From Thioalkalivibrio sp. (GTDB lineage Bacteria; Pseudomonadota; Gammaproteobacteria; Ectothiorhodospirales; Ectothiorhodospiraceae): a stretch of DNA of 64,000 nt. A model generated the notes under the pieces. The model saw nothing but the letters and a program-made list of their open reading frames with translations. It was not told the origin of the DNA and ran no database searches. Location of the stretch: positions 1 to 64,000 of the forward strand of contig JAABTX010000001.1 in assembly GCA_011389655.1 (NCBI GenBank), given 5' to 3'. Below are positions 46,250 to 56,062 of the stretch, piece by piece. A program made the position numbers and the translations under genes. Every line of letters begins with the position of its first letter. The first letter of the stretch is position 1.

Positions 46250-46654
46250 CTGTTGTCTCCCTGCCGGTCCCTTGGAAGATGCCGGGTCCCGGGTCGGGCC
46301 GGCGCGTCGAGGATCCATTGCCACTGGCCCACCAGTGTCGCGCAAACGCGGCCCGCCCAGCAGCGGCGGTGAGGGACGATCGCGGCCAGCCACTCTGACA
46401 GGCCTCCGGGCCCGCATGAAGCGCTTGCCAATTCCGGTGGTGGGCGCCGCGCGCTGGGCGTGCTACGTTTGCAGGTGGTACGAGTCTCGGGCGTCGATTC
46501 CGGCGCCATCACTGGATCGCGGTGGCGCGCAACTCACGTGAGGCACTCGGGCCCGGGGTCCCGACACAGCCTCGGGGCAGCCGCGGGGCAGTGCCGGATA
46601 CAAACCGGCCCGCAAGTTCTGGGCTCCCTTTCAACGAAGTGGAGGCACATGCTG
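46250..46654. other. 405-base gap, no gene recognised
   Basis: Divergent region between the SLC13 permease and a small membrane protein gene. Open frames exist but give arginine/proline-rich translations. GTGGAGGC at its right end is the binding site for the gene at 46655. No repeat or clear promoter was found. Confidence 0.4.
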
Positions 46655-46972
46655 ATGGAAAATGGAACATTCTTAGCGGCCTTTCTCGTCTGGATCGCCT
46701 TCTTCATCCTGGCCATCCCGCTGGTGCTGCGCATTCGGCATCCCGATCAGAGGCCGTTTGCGGCCTACCTGATCTTCGTCTCGCTCTTCACGCTGATTGC
46801 CGGGATCCTGTTTGCGCTGTTCTCCTGGCTTGCCGTGGTCATGGACCTGTCGGAGGCGTTGAACCGTCTCTTCCCGGCGATCGTGTTCCTGCTGCTGGTC
46901 TTTGCGCCGGCCTTCCTGGTGGCGATCTGGCAGGCCCGAAAGCCCCGTTTGCGGAGGCCGCCGCCCGGCTGA
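46655..46972 (+). CDS. Small three-helix membrane protein, unknown function
   Basis: 105 residues from an ATG (MENGTFLAAFLVWIAFF) nine bases after GGAGG; an ATG six bases earlier is too close to the site. Three hydrophobic helices: about 6-26, 38-62 and 70-95 (LNRLFPAIVFLLLVFAPAFLV), with a basic C-terminus (RKPRLRRPPPG). No family recognised. It converges with the RND permease gene. Confidence 0.65.
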   Translation: MENGTFLAAFLVWIAFFILAIPLVLRIRHPDQRPFAAYLIFVSLFTLIAGILFALFSWLAVVMDLSEALNRLFPAIVFLLLVFAPAFLVAIWQARKPRLRRPPPG

Positions 46973-47060
46973 GGGCTCGGTCCACCGGCTGCCGCGCAGC
47001 GGTGCAGTGAGTCCCGGGAGCACCGGGGTCCGGGGACGGAATCCCGGGCGCCGGTTCGGT

Positions 47061-50000
47061 TCAGCGTGATTTCGTTCCGAGTGCGGAGAAATACAGCGTC
47101 GGGATCAGCAGCAGGGTGAGCATTGTTCCGACCACGACCCCGCTGATCAGCGTCAGGCCGAGCGGCTGCAGGGCGGGCTCGAAGATCAGCGCGCCGCTTC
47201 CAAATGCCACCGTGCCGGCGGTGAGGAGGATCGGTCGGGTGCGCAGCGCGCCGGCGCTGATCAGTGCTTCAGGGAGGTCCATGCCGCCGTCCAGGCGTTT
47301 CTGGGTGAAGTCCACGAGCAGCACCGCATTGCGGACCACGATGCCGGCGAGTGCAATCACGCCAAGCACGCCGAGGCCGGCGATGTCGAGGCCCATCAGC
47401 CAGTGCGCCGGAATCACGCCAATGAAGACCAGCGGGATTGGCGCCATGATCACCAGCGGGATCACATAGGAGCTGAACCAGGCCGAGAGAAGGGTGTAGA
47501 TCACCAGGATCACCGCCAGGCCCGCCCAGGCGAGGTCACGGTACACCTGTTGGGTCATCTCCCACTCGCCGCCCCAGAACAACCCGATTTCGGAGTCGTC
47601 GTTGGGCGGGCGCAGCCAGTGGATCTCCGGCGTGGCCGTATCCGCGGTCTCCAGCGCCTCCACCAGGTCACGCTGTACCGACACGGGCTGGCTGCGGTTA
47701 CGATCGATCGCCGCGGCGACGTAAGACACCGGCAGCTGATTCTTGCGATGGCGATGGGGCGTTGATCGGACCTCCCGTGCATCCAGCACATCACGCAGCG
47801 CGACCGCGCGGCCCTCCTCGGTGCGGAGGTGCAGGCCCGCAAGATCTTCGACCCATAGGCGGTCGCTCTCCTCGAGCCGCACCACCACCGGTACCGGCTG
47901 CCGCTCTCCCGGCAGATCGAGGTCGGTGGCGGTCCGCCCGCTCAGGGCCATCTGCACTGCCGCCGCGGCCCGCGCAGCGGGCACACCCTGGGCCCCGGCC
48001 CGGGTCTGGTCCACGGTCAGGTGCAGGTCGGTCCCCCGCGGCTTCGGAAACCGCTCCAGCGCAACGGCCGCGTGATGACCTTCGACCAGGGTCCCGAGCG
48101 CGTCTGCGAGCTGCTCCCGTTCGTGCGCGTCGGAGCCGAAGATCTCGGCCTGTATGGCGTTGTCGCTGGATGGACCGGAGGGAATCTGCCGGATCCATGC
48201 CCGGCCATCGAAGGGTGCCAGGAGCCCGGGCAGACGATGAAACAGTTCCCGGCCGAGTTCGTAGCTCAGGCGTGTGCGCTCGTCCTCGTGCGTGAGCTGC
48301 ACGTAGAGGCTGGCCCGATGCGATCCGTCATCGATGATGTCGGGTGGTCCCGGTGGCGGCAGCAGCGGGGGTCCTTCGTGTCCCGCGAACACCGTGTAGG
48401 CCTGCACCTCCGGCTCCCCGTGCAGCGCGCGCCCCACGGTCGCCGCGGCCTCCAGCGTACGCTCCAGGGGACTCCCGGGCGGGAGCTCGATCTCGACGAC
48501 GAAGACCTCGCGGTCGAGGAACGGAACCAGGGTCAGCTGCACTGCCCGGAAGGCGACCATCGCCACGCTGGCGATCAGCAGCAGCGCCATCCCGAGGTAC
48601 AGGGCCCAGCGCAACCATGCATGCCGGAAGAAGGGGGTGAGTATGACGCGGTAGATCTCCGCCAGTCGGCCCGACCGACTGCCATTGACGGCATCGGTCT
48701 CATCGCCCCCGGCATTCTTGCGCTCCCGTCCGCCGGATTTCGAGGTCGCACGCAGGAGTCGGTAGGCCACGAAGGGGGTGACGGTCAGTGCGATGGTCAG
48801 GGAAAACAGGATGGCCAGCGAGGCCCCGACCGGTATCGCCCGGGTGTACTGGCCCATCTCTCCGCTGATGAAGGCGGTCGGGAGCAGTGTCGCCACGATC
48901 AGGAAGACCGCGAGTATGGTCGGATTTCCGACTTCGTCAACCGCCCGCACCACGATCTCGCGGGTGCGCTCCCCGGCCTCGCGGAAGTGACGGCCGATGT
49001 TCTCGAGAATGATCACGGTGTCGTCCGCGACCAGCCCGATCGCGAGGATCATCGCGGCGATCGAGACCGGATTGAGGCTGAAACCGATCCACAGATAAGC
49101 GAACGGGACAATGGAGAGGATGGCGGGGATCAGGAACGAAACCGCGACGGCTGCCCGCCAGCCGAGACCGATCAGGATGATCACCACCACCACCACGGTG
49201 GCCATGAAGAAGTTCTCCAGCACGCTCTGCACCGTCTCGGTGGCCGCGCGGCCGCCGTCGTAGGCGATGTCCACCGCCACGTCTTCGGGGATCAGTTCGG
49301 GCCGGAGGGACTCCAGGCGCTCGAGCGTCCGTTCCGTGACCGCGCTGATGTTCCGATGCGGGATACTGGTGACCGCGAGGCTGACCGCGGCGACCTCCGT
49401 GGCCTGTCCCCTCCGCCAGTGCACGGTCCGGTGATCATCGGGGGCGGGACCGTCCGTCACCTCCGCGACTTCGCCCAGGCGGATCACGCCGGTGGGCCCG
49501 GCACCCACCGGTATCTGCTCGATCTCGTCGACCGACGCCGGCCAGGCGCCAACGCGGACCTGCTGTGCCTGGTCCCCCCGGAGCGGCTCCGCCGGCAGGC
49601 GCAGGCTGGCGGCGCCGATCGCCTCGTGGATCTGCACGATATCCAGGCCCCGGGCGGCCAGCTCGGTCGGGTGCGGCATCACCCGGATCTCGCGGGGTCG
49701 TCCGCCGTGCACCGTGATCGCCCGCACCCCCTCCGCCGCCTCCAGTCGGGCGGCCAGCTCGGACCCGAGCCGATGCAGCTCGTACCCGCCCAGCCGGGGA
49801 CTGGACAGGGTGACCATCAGCCCGGTGAAGACCTCGTCGCCCACGGTGCGGATGGACTCGACCTCGGCGCCCGGCGGCAGGCGGTCACCGTTGGTCTCCA
49901 TCAGGTCCCTGAGTTCCGCATAGGCCCGGGCATCGCTGACGCCTGCCGCGAATTCGACCTCCACGAGGGCGGCGTCGGCGGCGGCAACCGTCTTCACCTC

Positions 50001-50252
50001 CACCACGCGCTCCAGCTGACTGGCCCAGGCGCCGGCCGGCCGGGCCACCAGTTCATCCACCCGCTCGACCCCGGCTCCGGGGAAGGTGATCGCGAGCAGG
50101 GCGGTGGGGACCTCGATGTCCGGCCGGTCCTCGCGTGGCGTCATGGTCAGCCCGTAGGCGCCCATCAGCAGCGCGGCCACCAGAATCGCCGGCACGAGGG
50201 GGGAGTCGATCAGCCGGTCGGCGAGTTGGCCGGCGAAGCCCAGCCGTTCCAT
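47061..50252 (-). CDS. RND efflux permease
   Basis: 1063 residues, AcrB/HAE-type. Twelve helices in two halves with large periplasmic loops. TM4 carries the proton-relay pair in GLVADDTVIILENIGRHF. N-terminus SPLVPAILVAALLMGAYGL; VEVEFAAGVSDARAY and GGRPREIRVMPHP belong to the porter domain. It exports compounds from the inner membrane/periplasm via the adaptor and outer channel encoded just upstream. The start shares one base with the adaptor stop (TGATG). The substrate is not known; the second TM4 aspartate argues against the heavy-metal (CusA) type. Confidence 0.9.
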   Translation of the reverse strand: MERLGFAGQLADRLIDSPLVPAILVAALLMGAYGLTMTPREDRPDIEVPTALLAITFPGAGVERVDELVARPAGAWASQLERVVEVKTVAAADAALVEVEFAAGVSDARAYAELRDLMETNGDRLPPGAEVESIRTVGDEVFTGLMVTLSSPRLGGYELHRLGSELAARLEAAEGVRAITVHGGRPREIRVMPHPTELAARGLDIVQIHEAIGAASLRLPAEPLRGDQAQQVRVGAWPASVDEIEQIPVGAGPTGVIRLGEVAEVTDGPAPDDHRTVHWRRGQATEVAAVSLAVTSIPHRNISAVTERTLERLESLRPELIPEDVAVDIAYDGGRAATETVQSVLENFFMATVVVVVIILIGLGWRAAVAVSFLIPAILSIVPFAYLWIGFSLNPVSIAAMILAIGLVADDTVIILENIGRHFREAGERTREIVVRAVDEVGNPTILAVFLIVATLLPTAFISGEMGQYTRAIPVGASLAILFSLTIALTVTPFVAYRLLRATSKSGGRERKNAGGDETDAVNGSRSGRLAEIYRVILTPFFRHAWLRWALYLGMALLLIASVAMVAFRAVQLTLVPFLDREVFVVEIELPPGSPLERTLEAAATVGRALHGEPEVQAYTVFAGHEGPPLLPPPGPPDIIDDGSHRASLYVQLTHEDERTRLSYELGRELFHRLPGLLAPFDGRAWIRQIPSGPSSDNAIQAEIFGSDAHEREQLADALGTLVEGHHAAVALERFPKPRGTDLHLTVDQTRAGAQGVPAARAAAAVQMALSGRTATDLDLPGERQPVPVVVRLEESDRLWVEDLAGLHLRTEEGRAVALRDVLDAREVRSTPHRHRKNQLPVSYVAAAIDRNRSQPVSVQRDLVEALETADTATPEIHWLRPPNDDSEIGLFWGGEWEMTQQVYRDLAWAGLAVILVIYTLLSAWFSSYVIPLVIMAPIPLVFIGVIPAHWLMGLDIAGLGVLGVIALAGIVVRNAVLLVDFTQKRLDGGMDLPEALISAGALRTRPILLTAGTVAFGSGALIFEPALQPLGLTLISGVVVGTMLTLLLIPTLYFSALGTKSR

Positions 50253-51364
50253 CAGTCCGGCGCCCCGGAGACGACGCTCACCCGCTGGTTGTCGCTCAGC
50301 GCGGTCACCGCATCTCCGAACACCACGCGTTCGCCTCCGGACAGCCCTCGCAAGACCGCGAGCCGGCCGGTGGCCGGATCCGCATCCCCGAGACGCACCC
50401 AGCGCAGCCGCGCGCGCAGTTCGCCCTGGTCATCCGTCTCCACCACGAACACACCCTCGAGCTGCCCCCGACGCAGCAGCGCGGATTCCGGGATCGCGGT
50501 GAGCGTGTGCGCCGGCAATCCGGAAGGGACGTCGAGCTCGGCAACCATTCCGGGCTCCAGTGTCTCCGGCGGGTCGTCGATCACCAGGCGCATGCGCAGG
50601 CCGACCCCGCTATCCTCCAGCCCGGGCAACACCGCCTGGACCCGGCCCGTCAGCGTGGCGTCGATGCCGGAGATCGACATTGGAAGCTCCAGTCCGGGCC
50701 GTAGCTGCCCCGCGCTGGTCTGGTCGATGCCCGCCTCCACATTCAGCCGCCCGCGGTCTTCGAACACCACCAGTGGCGGACCGGGCGCCACGAAGGTCCC
50801 GGTCTCGGCGATCACCTCGCTGACGATCCCGTCAAACGGCGCACGGAGGGTGGCATAGTCCAGGTTGACCTCGATGGCCGCGAGTTCCGCCTCGGCCTGG
50901 GCCAGCAGCCCGCGCGCGCTGTCGGCCTCGATCTCCGCCTCCTCCTTGCGGATTCGTGCCACGAGCTCCTGTTCGTAGAGACGCTCGAACCGGCGCCGGT
51001 TCTGCTCCGCCTGTTCCCAGGCGGTACGTGCGGCCTGTACCTGCAGGCGGGCGGCGCTGCGCGCGGCCTCGAGGTCGCGGGCATCGACCTGCAGGATCGG
51101 CTGTTCCGCCTCCACGCGGTCGCCCGCCTCCACGAACACGTCCTCCACGGTCCCGGCCTGCCGCGTCCCGAGGCCGGCGCGCTGGTCGGGCTGAATGATT
51201 CCGGCCACCTTGACCACCGCGTCGCGCTCGATTCGCTCGGTCTCGAAGACGGTCACGGAAACAGCCGGAAGCTCCTCCACGGTGTCGGGCCCCGGTTCGC
51301 AACCGGCCATCAGGCCCACCACCAGCAGCGCGGTCGCCAGCCGGCGTTGCAGGCATGTCTTCAT
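50252..51364 (-). CDS. RND periplasmic adaptor lipoprotein (membrane fusion protein)
   Basis: 370 residues. Lipoprotein signal with lipobox LMAGC and modified Cys22. Then a lipoyl/beta-barrel and coiled-coil layout: AGIIQPDQRAGLGTRQAGTV, VFVEAGDRVEAEQPILQVD, a long helical hairpin (about 95-160), then LDYATLRAPFDGIVSEV and VEAGIDQTSAGQLRPG. It bridges the RND permease and the outer-membrane channel. Its start overlaps the channel gene stop by 4 bases and its stop overlaps the permease start, so the three are coupled in the order channel-adaptor-permease. Confidence 0.92.
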   Translation of the reverse strand: MKTCLQRRLATALLVVGLMAGCEPGPDTVEELPAVSVTVFETERIERDAVVKVAGIIQPDQRAGLGTRQAGTVEDVFVEAGDRVEAEQPILQVDARDLEAARSAARLQVQAARTAWEQAEQNRRRFERLYEQELVARIRKEEAEIEADSARGLLAQAEAELAAIEVNLDYATLRAPFDGIVSEVIAETGTFVAPGPPLVVFEDRGRLNVEAGIDQTSAGQLRPGLELPMSISGIDATLTGRVQAVLPGLEDSGVGLRMRLVIDDPPETLEPGMVAELDVPSGLPAHTLTAIPESALLRRGQLEGVFVVETDDQGELRARLRWVRLGDADPATGRLAVLRGLSGGERVVFGDAVTALSDNQRVSVVSGAPD

Positions 51365-52716
51365 CGGACGATCTCTCCCGGGTCACCGGCCTCGACGGCC
51401 AGCCGATAGCGCTGTGCGGCAAGGACCGCGCCATAGCGTGCATTCAGCTCGCGCGTGAGTGCCGCGAGTTCCTCGCTCTGCGCCTGCAGCAGCGCGGTGA
51501 TGTCGTCCAGACCCTCGGCGTAGCGGCCCTCGGTCAGCTCCAGCGCGGCCTCCGCCTCCTCGATGCCGGCGGACGCCTGCTCCCAGGCGAAGAGCTCGGC
51601 CTGCCAGTCCGCAAACGCCGTCTGGGCCTCGGTGCGCGCCTCCAGGCGCAGCGCATCGAGTTCCGCGCGGGTCTCGGCCTGGCTCGCGCGGGCCTCGTCC
51701 ACGGCGCCTGCCTGGCTGAAACCCGCAAACGGGGTCCATTGCAGGGTGACCGCCGCAAGCCAGCCGGACTCCGTGAAACCCAGCGGACGATCGGCGTCGA
51801 CGTGCTGGTAGCGCAGCAGCAGGTTGATGTCCGGCACGTAGGCGGCACCGGCCCGCCGGACGCCGTACCGCTCGGCCTCGAGCGCCTCCTGCAGGGCGCG
51901 AATGTCCCTGCGTTCCTCGAGCCGCGCGATCTCGCCCGGGGGGTCGGCGTCGGGCCGTGGGGGCACGGGTACCGGATCGGTGAGGACGAGATCACGGAGG
52001 TCCTCGAGCGCCAGGATCTGCCGGAGCAGCGCCTGGGCTGCGATCACCTGTCCCTCGGCCGCCGCCACCCGTGCCTCCATTTCCCGCACCCGGGTACGGG
52101 CGCGGAGCACGTCCACCGGTGCGACCAGGCCCTCGTCGAAGGCACCCTGCGCCTGTCGCAGCGCCCGTTCCGCCGTCCGGAGCCCGCGGCGTTCGGCGGT
52201 GACCCGGCGCTCGGCCGTGCCGGCACCGAAATAGGCCTCGACGACTGCCAGGGCGACCTCGTCGGAGGCGCGGCTCAGGCCGAGCCGGGCGGCTTCCACC
52301 TGGCGGTCGGCCTGACGCCGGGCCTCCCAGGCGCCGAGGTTGAACAGCGGCTGGACGAGCTGGACGCCGGCGATCCGGCCCTCGACCGGACCGAGATCCC
52401 GACGGGTCGGCACGGGTGGCAGGCCGGGCTCGAGAAACGGGACGTCCTCCAGCAGCGAGGTGTCCCAGCGCAACTGGGTTGCATCGACGCTGACAGTGGG
52501 TGTCAGCCCCTGCAGGGTCTGGCGTTTCACGGCCTCCGCGCGGGCCGAGCGCGCCCTCTGGATCAGCAGCGACGGGTTCTCGGCTCGCGCGCGCTGCAGC
52601 GATTCATCCAGCGAGAGCGCGCGTGCGGACGCGACCTCCGCGACTGCCGGTGGCAGCAGTGACAGTGTCAGCCCGGTCAGCAGGATCGCCAGCTTCCAGC
52701 AACGGCATGTTCTCAT
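51361..52716 (-). CDS. TolC-family outer-membrane efflux channel
   Basis: 451 residues from the ATG at MRTCRCWKLAI, with GAGG six bases before it; an upstream ATG at 52749 lies in a repeat and is rejected. Signal peptide about 1-27 ending PPAVAEVASA. Two similar halves of long alpha-helices, as in TolC: SLDESLQRARAENPSLLIQ, then AEARAAVAEGQ-type helices; both halves contain NxxL-like starts and Ala/Glu/Arg-rich heptads. Outer-membrane exit duct for the pump coded downstream. First gene of the operon; its promoter would lie next to the 52.7 kb repeat. Confidence 0.88.
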   Translation of the reverse strand: MRTCRCWKLAILLTGLTLSLLPPAVAEVASARALSLDESLQRARAENPSLLIQRARSARAEAVKRQTLQGLTPTVSVDATQLRWDTSLLEDVPFLEPGLPPVPTRRDLGPVEGRIAGVQLVQPLFNLGAWEARRQADRQVEAARLGLSRASDEVALAVVEAYFGAGTAERRVTAERRGLRTAERALRQAQGAFDEGLVAPVDVLRARTRVREMEARVAAAEGQVIAAQALLRQILALEDLRDLVLTDPVPVPPRPDADPPGEIARLEERRDIRALQEALEAERYGVRRAGAAYVPDINLLLRYQHVDADRPLGFTESGWLAAVTLQWTPFAGFSQAGAVDEARASQAETRAELDALRLEARTEAQTAFADWQAELFAWEQASAGIEEAEAALELTEGRYAEGLDDITALLQAQSEELAALTRELNARYGAVLAAQRYRLAVEAGDPGEIVR

Positions 52717-53045
52717 GAAGAACCTCGAACGATCCGATGGGCCCGTCATCGCGGGGAGCGAAGCCTTTAGACGCGAGTGCAGCGTGGCGGGACCTGGCGA
52801 CCCATGAGACGTTGATTGCGATGATGCGGGCTGGACTATTCGCTGCGCTCACCCGGCGGGCCAGCCTGCGGCTGTTCAATGCGCTACGCGCTTCAGTGCC
52901 GCGCTGTCCTCGCAATGAAGGAGGAGTCGATCAGCGCTTTCTCGCGATGATACCGGGTAACGGGGCCGCATGTTACCGTGGACTGCCGATCGCGGGCACC
53001 CGAACCCCGTTCACCCCCGTCGATTGCAGGACCCGAGGAGCGGTG
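52717..53045. other. Divergent intergenic region carrying a MITE/REP-like element
   Basis: Between tolC-like and chaB-like genes. A repeat element of about 178 bases (52744-52921) fills the left half. The right half precedes the ChaB-like gene; no promoter could be fixed. The ChaB frame stays open through the whole region. Confidence 0.5.
52744..52921. repeat. MITE/REP-like element of about 178 bp; its left end is repeat copy 2
   Basis: The left end TCATCGCGGGGAGCG and the right end, read in reverse, TCATTGCGAGGACAGCG are imperfect inverted repeats like those of a widespread proteobacterial repeat. The first 61 bases match the segment at 5042-5102 in reverse orientation at about 50 positions. 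It ends a few bases before AAGGAGGAG. Confidence 0.6.
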
Positions 53046-53273
53046 ATGCCGTACGAGCGCAATGCCGATCTGCCCGATCAGGTACGGGGAAGCCTGCCGG
53101 AGAAGGCCCAGACGATGTACCGGAAGGCCTTCAACAATGCCTGGGACCGGTACGCGGATCCCGAGCTTCGTCAGGGTGATGCCTCCCGTGAAGAGACCGC
53201 GCACCGCGTGGCCTGGTCGGCGGTGAAGGAGTCCTACGAGAAGCGCGGGGAACGCTGGGTCAGGAAGGAGTGA
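53046..53273 (+). CDS. chaB: ChaB-family protein
   Basis: 75 residues, starting MPYERNADLPDQVRGSLP. The motif PYxxxxDLPxxV(R)xxLPxxAQxxYxxAFNxA is complete, with HRVAWSAVKxxYEK at the end; this is the full-length ChaB fold. In E. coli it is described as a putative cation transport regulator near ChaA, but the mechanism is not established. No ChaA antiporter is in the window. An extension back to 52737 runs through a repeat and is rejected. Confidence 0.85.
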   Translation: MPYERNADLPDQVRGSLPEKAQTMYRKAFNNAWDRYADPELRQGDASREETAHRVAWSAVKESYEKRGERWVRKE

Positions 53274-53524
53274 CCCCGAGGACGCACCCCGGGATTCGGG
53301 GTCGCCTCATTCGATTCCCGCCGCTCGCTGTTCCCTGCGGACCCAGGCGATGATGTGAGCCGCGTCCTCCCCCTGCCATCAGCCCCGGTCTGCCACCGCA
53401 GCCTGCCGGAACTGTCCCGCAGCAGTCAGGTTCCGGTATGGTTGGGCCGTGGATCCTGTCGCGACATACTGGATGGCCCTTGCGCGGCCTTTTTCCGGGC
53501 GACGGCCCGGCCCGGTTCGGGAGC

Positions 53525-54412
53525 ATGGGTGACCTGGACGCCTGGACGCTGTCCCTGACCCTCGCCTCTGCGGCCTTTTATGGCAGTGCGCTGGTGGCCG
53601 CGGGCAGCGTGCCGTTGAAGCTGGCGTTGCGGGAGATGCCGGCAACCGCGCAATCGGCACTGGCGCGCCAATTGGCCGTTGCGGCCTGGCTGGCCATCGC
53701 GCTGGTGCTGCTGCAGTGGCCGCTTCAGGCTGCCTTTCTCGGTGGTGGAACGCTGGCCTCGGCCTTCGATCCGTTTCTGCTGGAGCTGGTCTTCGACAGT
53801 CCCCAGGGTAACCGGATCCTGTTGGCCTTGGCCGGACTGTTGCTGTTGCAGGCGATCCTGCTGGAACGGTGGCGTGGCGGGGCGGTAGTTGCGCTGGCGG
53901 GAGTCCTGGGGGCGTTCCTGGTGCTGCTGGCCTTCGTGCAGACCGGACATACACGCGACGAGCCACGCTGGCTGCTGGGCGGCCTGCTGCTGGTGCACCT
54001 GGCTGCGGTTGCCTTCTGGATCGCCGCGCTGCACCCCCTGTTGCAGCTGGCGGCACGTGCGGACGATCAGCGCAACAGCGCAAGGGTGCTCGAACGGTTC
54101 GGGCGCATCTCGGCCGTGAGCGTCGGGCTGCTGGTGGTGGCGGGGGTCGTTCTGGCCTGGATGTTCCTCGGTGGTCTGGTGCCGCTGGTTACCACCGGCT
54201 ATGGGCAACTGCTGCTCACGAAGCTGGCGCTGGTGGCCACCCTGCTGGGCTTCGCGGCATGGAACAAGTGGCGCCTGGTGCCGGCCTTCGAACAGGGGGA
54301 CGCGCAGGCCCGGATGCGGCTGCGCAGGAGCATCCGCATCGAGATGCTGCTGTTCCTCTCGATCCTGCTGGTCACGGCCTTCCTGACCACCACGGCATCG
54401 CCGGGCGGATGA
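53525..54412 (+). CDS. copD: CopD-family copper resistance membrane protein
   Basis: 295 residues from an ATG at MGDLDAWTLSLTL; the ribosome site (GGGAG) is very close, so an upstream start at 53438 is possible. About eight hydrophobic helices. Family-type segments are LLELVFDSPQGNRILLALAG, HLAAVAFWIAALHPLLQLA and VTTGYGQLLLTKLALVATLL, with His residues in TGHTRDEPRW and the helix loops as copper-ligand candidates. CopD in other bacteria moves copper across the inner membrane with CopC. No copC gene is adjacent. It converges with the CoA-disulfide-reductase-like gene. Confidence 0.85.
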   Translation: MGDLDAWTLSLTLASAAFYGSALVAAGSVPLKLALREMPATAQSALARQLAVAAWLAIALVLLQWPLQAAFLGGGTLASAFDPFLLELVFDSPQGNRILLALAGLLLLQAILLERWRGGAVVALAGVLGAFLVLLAFVQTGHTRDEPRWLLGGLLLVHLAAVAFWIAALHPLLQLAARADDQRNSARVLERFGRISAVSVGLLVVAGVVLAWMFLGGLVPLVTTGYGQLLLTKLALVATLLGFAAWNKWRLVPAFEQGDAQARMRLRRSIRIEMLLFLSILLVTAFLTTTASPGG

Positions 54413-54509
54413 ACCGCGGTGCGATGACCAGGCGGAGCAATCGGTGTGGAGCCGCTGTCCGAGGGTGAGCCGCTCGCCCCGTCGGCACCGGTGCGCCTCG
54501 ACCTGATCT

Positions 54510-55859
54510 TCAGCTCAGGGTGCGTGCGGCGGTCAGCACCGGGTCCCACACCGGGGAGAACGGGGGTGCATAGGCGAGGTCCAGATAGGCGAGCTGCTCG
54601 GCCGTCATCCCGGCGGTGATCGCGGCGGCGATGGTATCGATGCGCTTCGCGGCGCCGGCGCGGCCCACGATCTGTCCCCCGAGAAGGCGGCCGGTGCGGT
54701 CCTCCACGACGAGCTTGACCCGGACCTTTCCGGCGCCCGGGAAGTAGTGGGAGCGGGTCAGCGTCTCGATGGCCTTGGCGCGCCAGGCAATGCCCATGTC
54801 CCCGGCCTCCTTTTCCGACAGACCGGTGCGCGCGATCTCGAGGTCCTGGAAACGCGTGATCGCGGTGCCCAGCACCCCCGGGAATTGCATATCGCCGCCG
54901 CTGAGGTTGATGCCCGCGATCAGTCCGTGCTTGTTCGCGACGGTACCCAGCGCAATGAATACCGGTTCCTCCTTCACGATGTGAAAGGACTCTGCGCAGT
55001 CGCCGGCCGCCCACACCTGCGGTATGGAGGTCTGCATCCGACTGTCGACCTGAATCGCATCCGCGGCCCCCAGCCGGATACCGGCCGCCTCGGCCAGTTC
55101 CGAGCGGGGCCGGATGCCGATGCCGAGGATCACCAGATCCGCGTCGATGCGGCGCTGATCGGTCGTGACCTGGCGCACCCGACCGTCGGGGTTGGTCTCG
55201 ATGCCGCTCAGGGCCTCCCCGAGAAGGACGTCGACGCCTGCCTCGCGCATGGTCTGCGCAATGGAGCCGGTCATGTCCGGGTCCATGGTGTTCATTACCT
55301 GGGGCGCCATGTCGATCAGCGTGACCTCGAGCCCGCGGTCGAGCAGTGCCTCGGCCATCTCGATGCCGATATAGCCCCCGCCCACGATCACCGCCCGACG
55401 GGGCGTGTTCCGCTCCATGTCCTCGAAGACATCGATGCCGCTCTGCAGGGTGGACAGGCTGAAGACGCCCGCGGCGCCCACGTTGGGCAGGTCGGGGACA
55501 ATCGGTGCCGCTCCCGTCGCGATCAGCAGCTCGTCCCAGCCCTCGTCGAACTCCCGTTCCGAGTCCAGGTCCCGGACCCGGACGCGCCGACCGGCGGCAT
55601 CGATCGCCACGACCTCGTGGCGCGTGCGCACGTCAATGCGCTGCTTCTCCCGGAAGACCTCCGGAGCGCGGGCCACCAGCTCTTGCGCGGATTCGATCTG
55701 GCCGGCGATGTAGTAGGGCATCCCGCAGGCGGCGTAGGAGGTGTGCCGGCCGCGTTCGAAGACCACGATCTCGCGGTCCGGGTGTTCCCGGCGCACCTTC
55801 GACGCCGCGCTCATGCCCGCGGCGTCGCCGCCGATGACGACGAGTTTGCGATCGTTCAT
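54510..55859 (-). CDS. CoA-disulfide-reductase-like FAD-dependent oxidoreductase
   Basis: 449 residues, start MNDRKLVVIGGDAAGM with AGGAAG upstream. FAD-binding GGDAAGMSAAS, single redox-active Cys45 in SYAACGMPYYIAG (the one-cysteine type of CoA-disulfide reductase and NADH oxidase), NAD-binding VIVGGGYIGIEMAEAL and the second FAD segment VWAAGDCAESFHIV. Reduces CoA disulfide, persulfide or polysulfide in relatives; the choice is not set by sequence. Faces pyrC across a short divergent region. Confidence 0.88.
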   Translation of the reverse strand: MNDRKLVVIGGDAAGMSAASKVRREHPDREIVVFERGRHTSYAACGMPYYIAGQIESAQELVARAPEVFREKQRIDVRTRHEVVAIDAAGRRVRVRDLDSEREFDEGWDELLIATGAAPIVPDLPNVGAAGVFSLSTLQSGIDVFEDMERNTPRRAVIVGGGYIGIEMAEALLDRGLEVTLIDMAPQVMNTMDPDMTGSIAQTMREAGVDVLLGEALSGIETNPDGRVRQVTTDQRRIDADLVILGIGIRPRSELAEAAGIRLGAADAIQVDSRMQTSIPQVWAAGDCAESFHIVKEEPVFIALGTVANKHGLIAGINLSGGDMQFPGVLGTAITRFQDLEIARTGLSEKEAGDMGIAWRAKAIETLTRSHYFPGAGKVRVKLVVEDRTGRLLGGQIVGRAGAAKRIDTIAAAITAGMTAEQLAYLDLAYAPPFSPVWDPVLTAARTLS

Positions 55860-56062
55860 GGCGTCTTCCTGATCCGTTCGGTTGGGTGTTGCCGAGGCAT
55901 CGGGCGGCGCCCCCGCGCAGTGGTGCGTCGGAGGGCACCGCTGGCCAGGGCCGAGCCCGGAGGAGTCCTGAGTGGAACATTTTCCGGTAGACTCGGCAAC
56001 CACGGGCGGACCTGTCTGCAGGCCCTGCCCGGGATACCCGCCCACACCGTCTTCCCGCCCCC

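Noticed and set aside
52717..53045. N-terminal extensions of the ChaB-like gene and of the TolC-like gene
   Set aside because: Both run through the repeat element; each gene has a start with family-like sequence further in.
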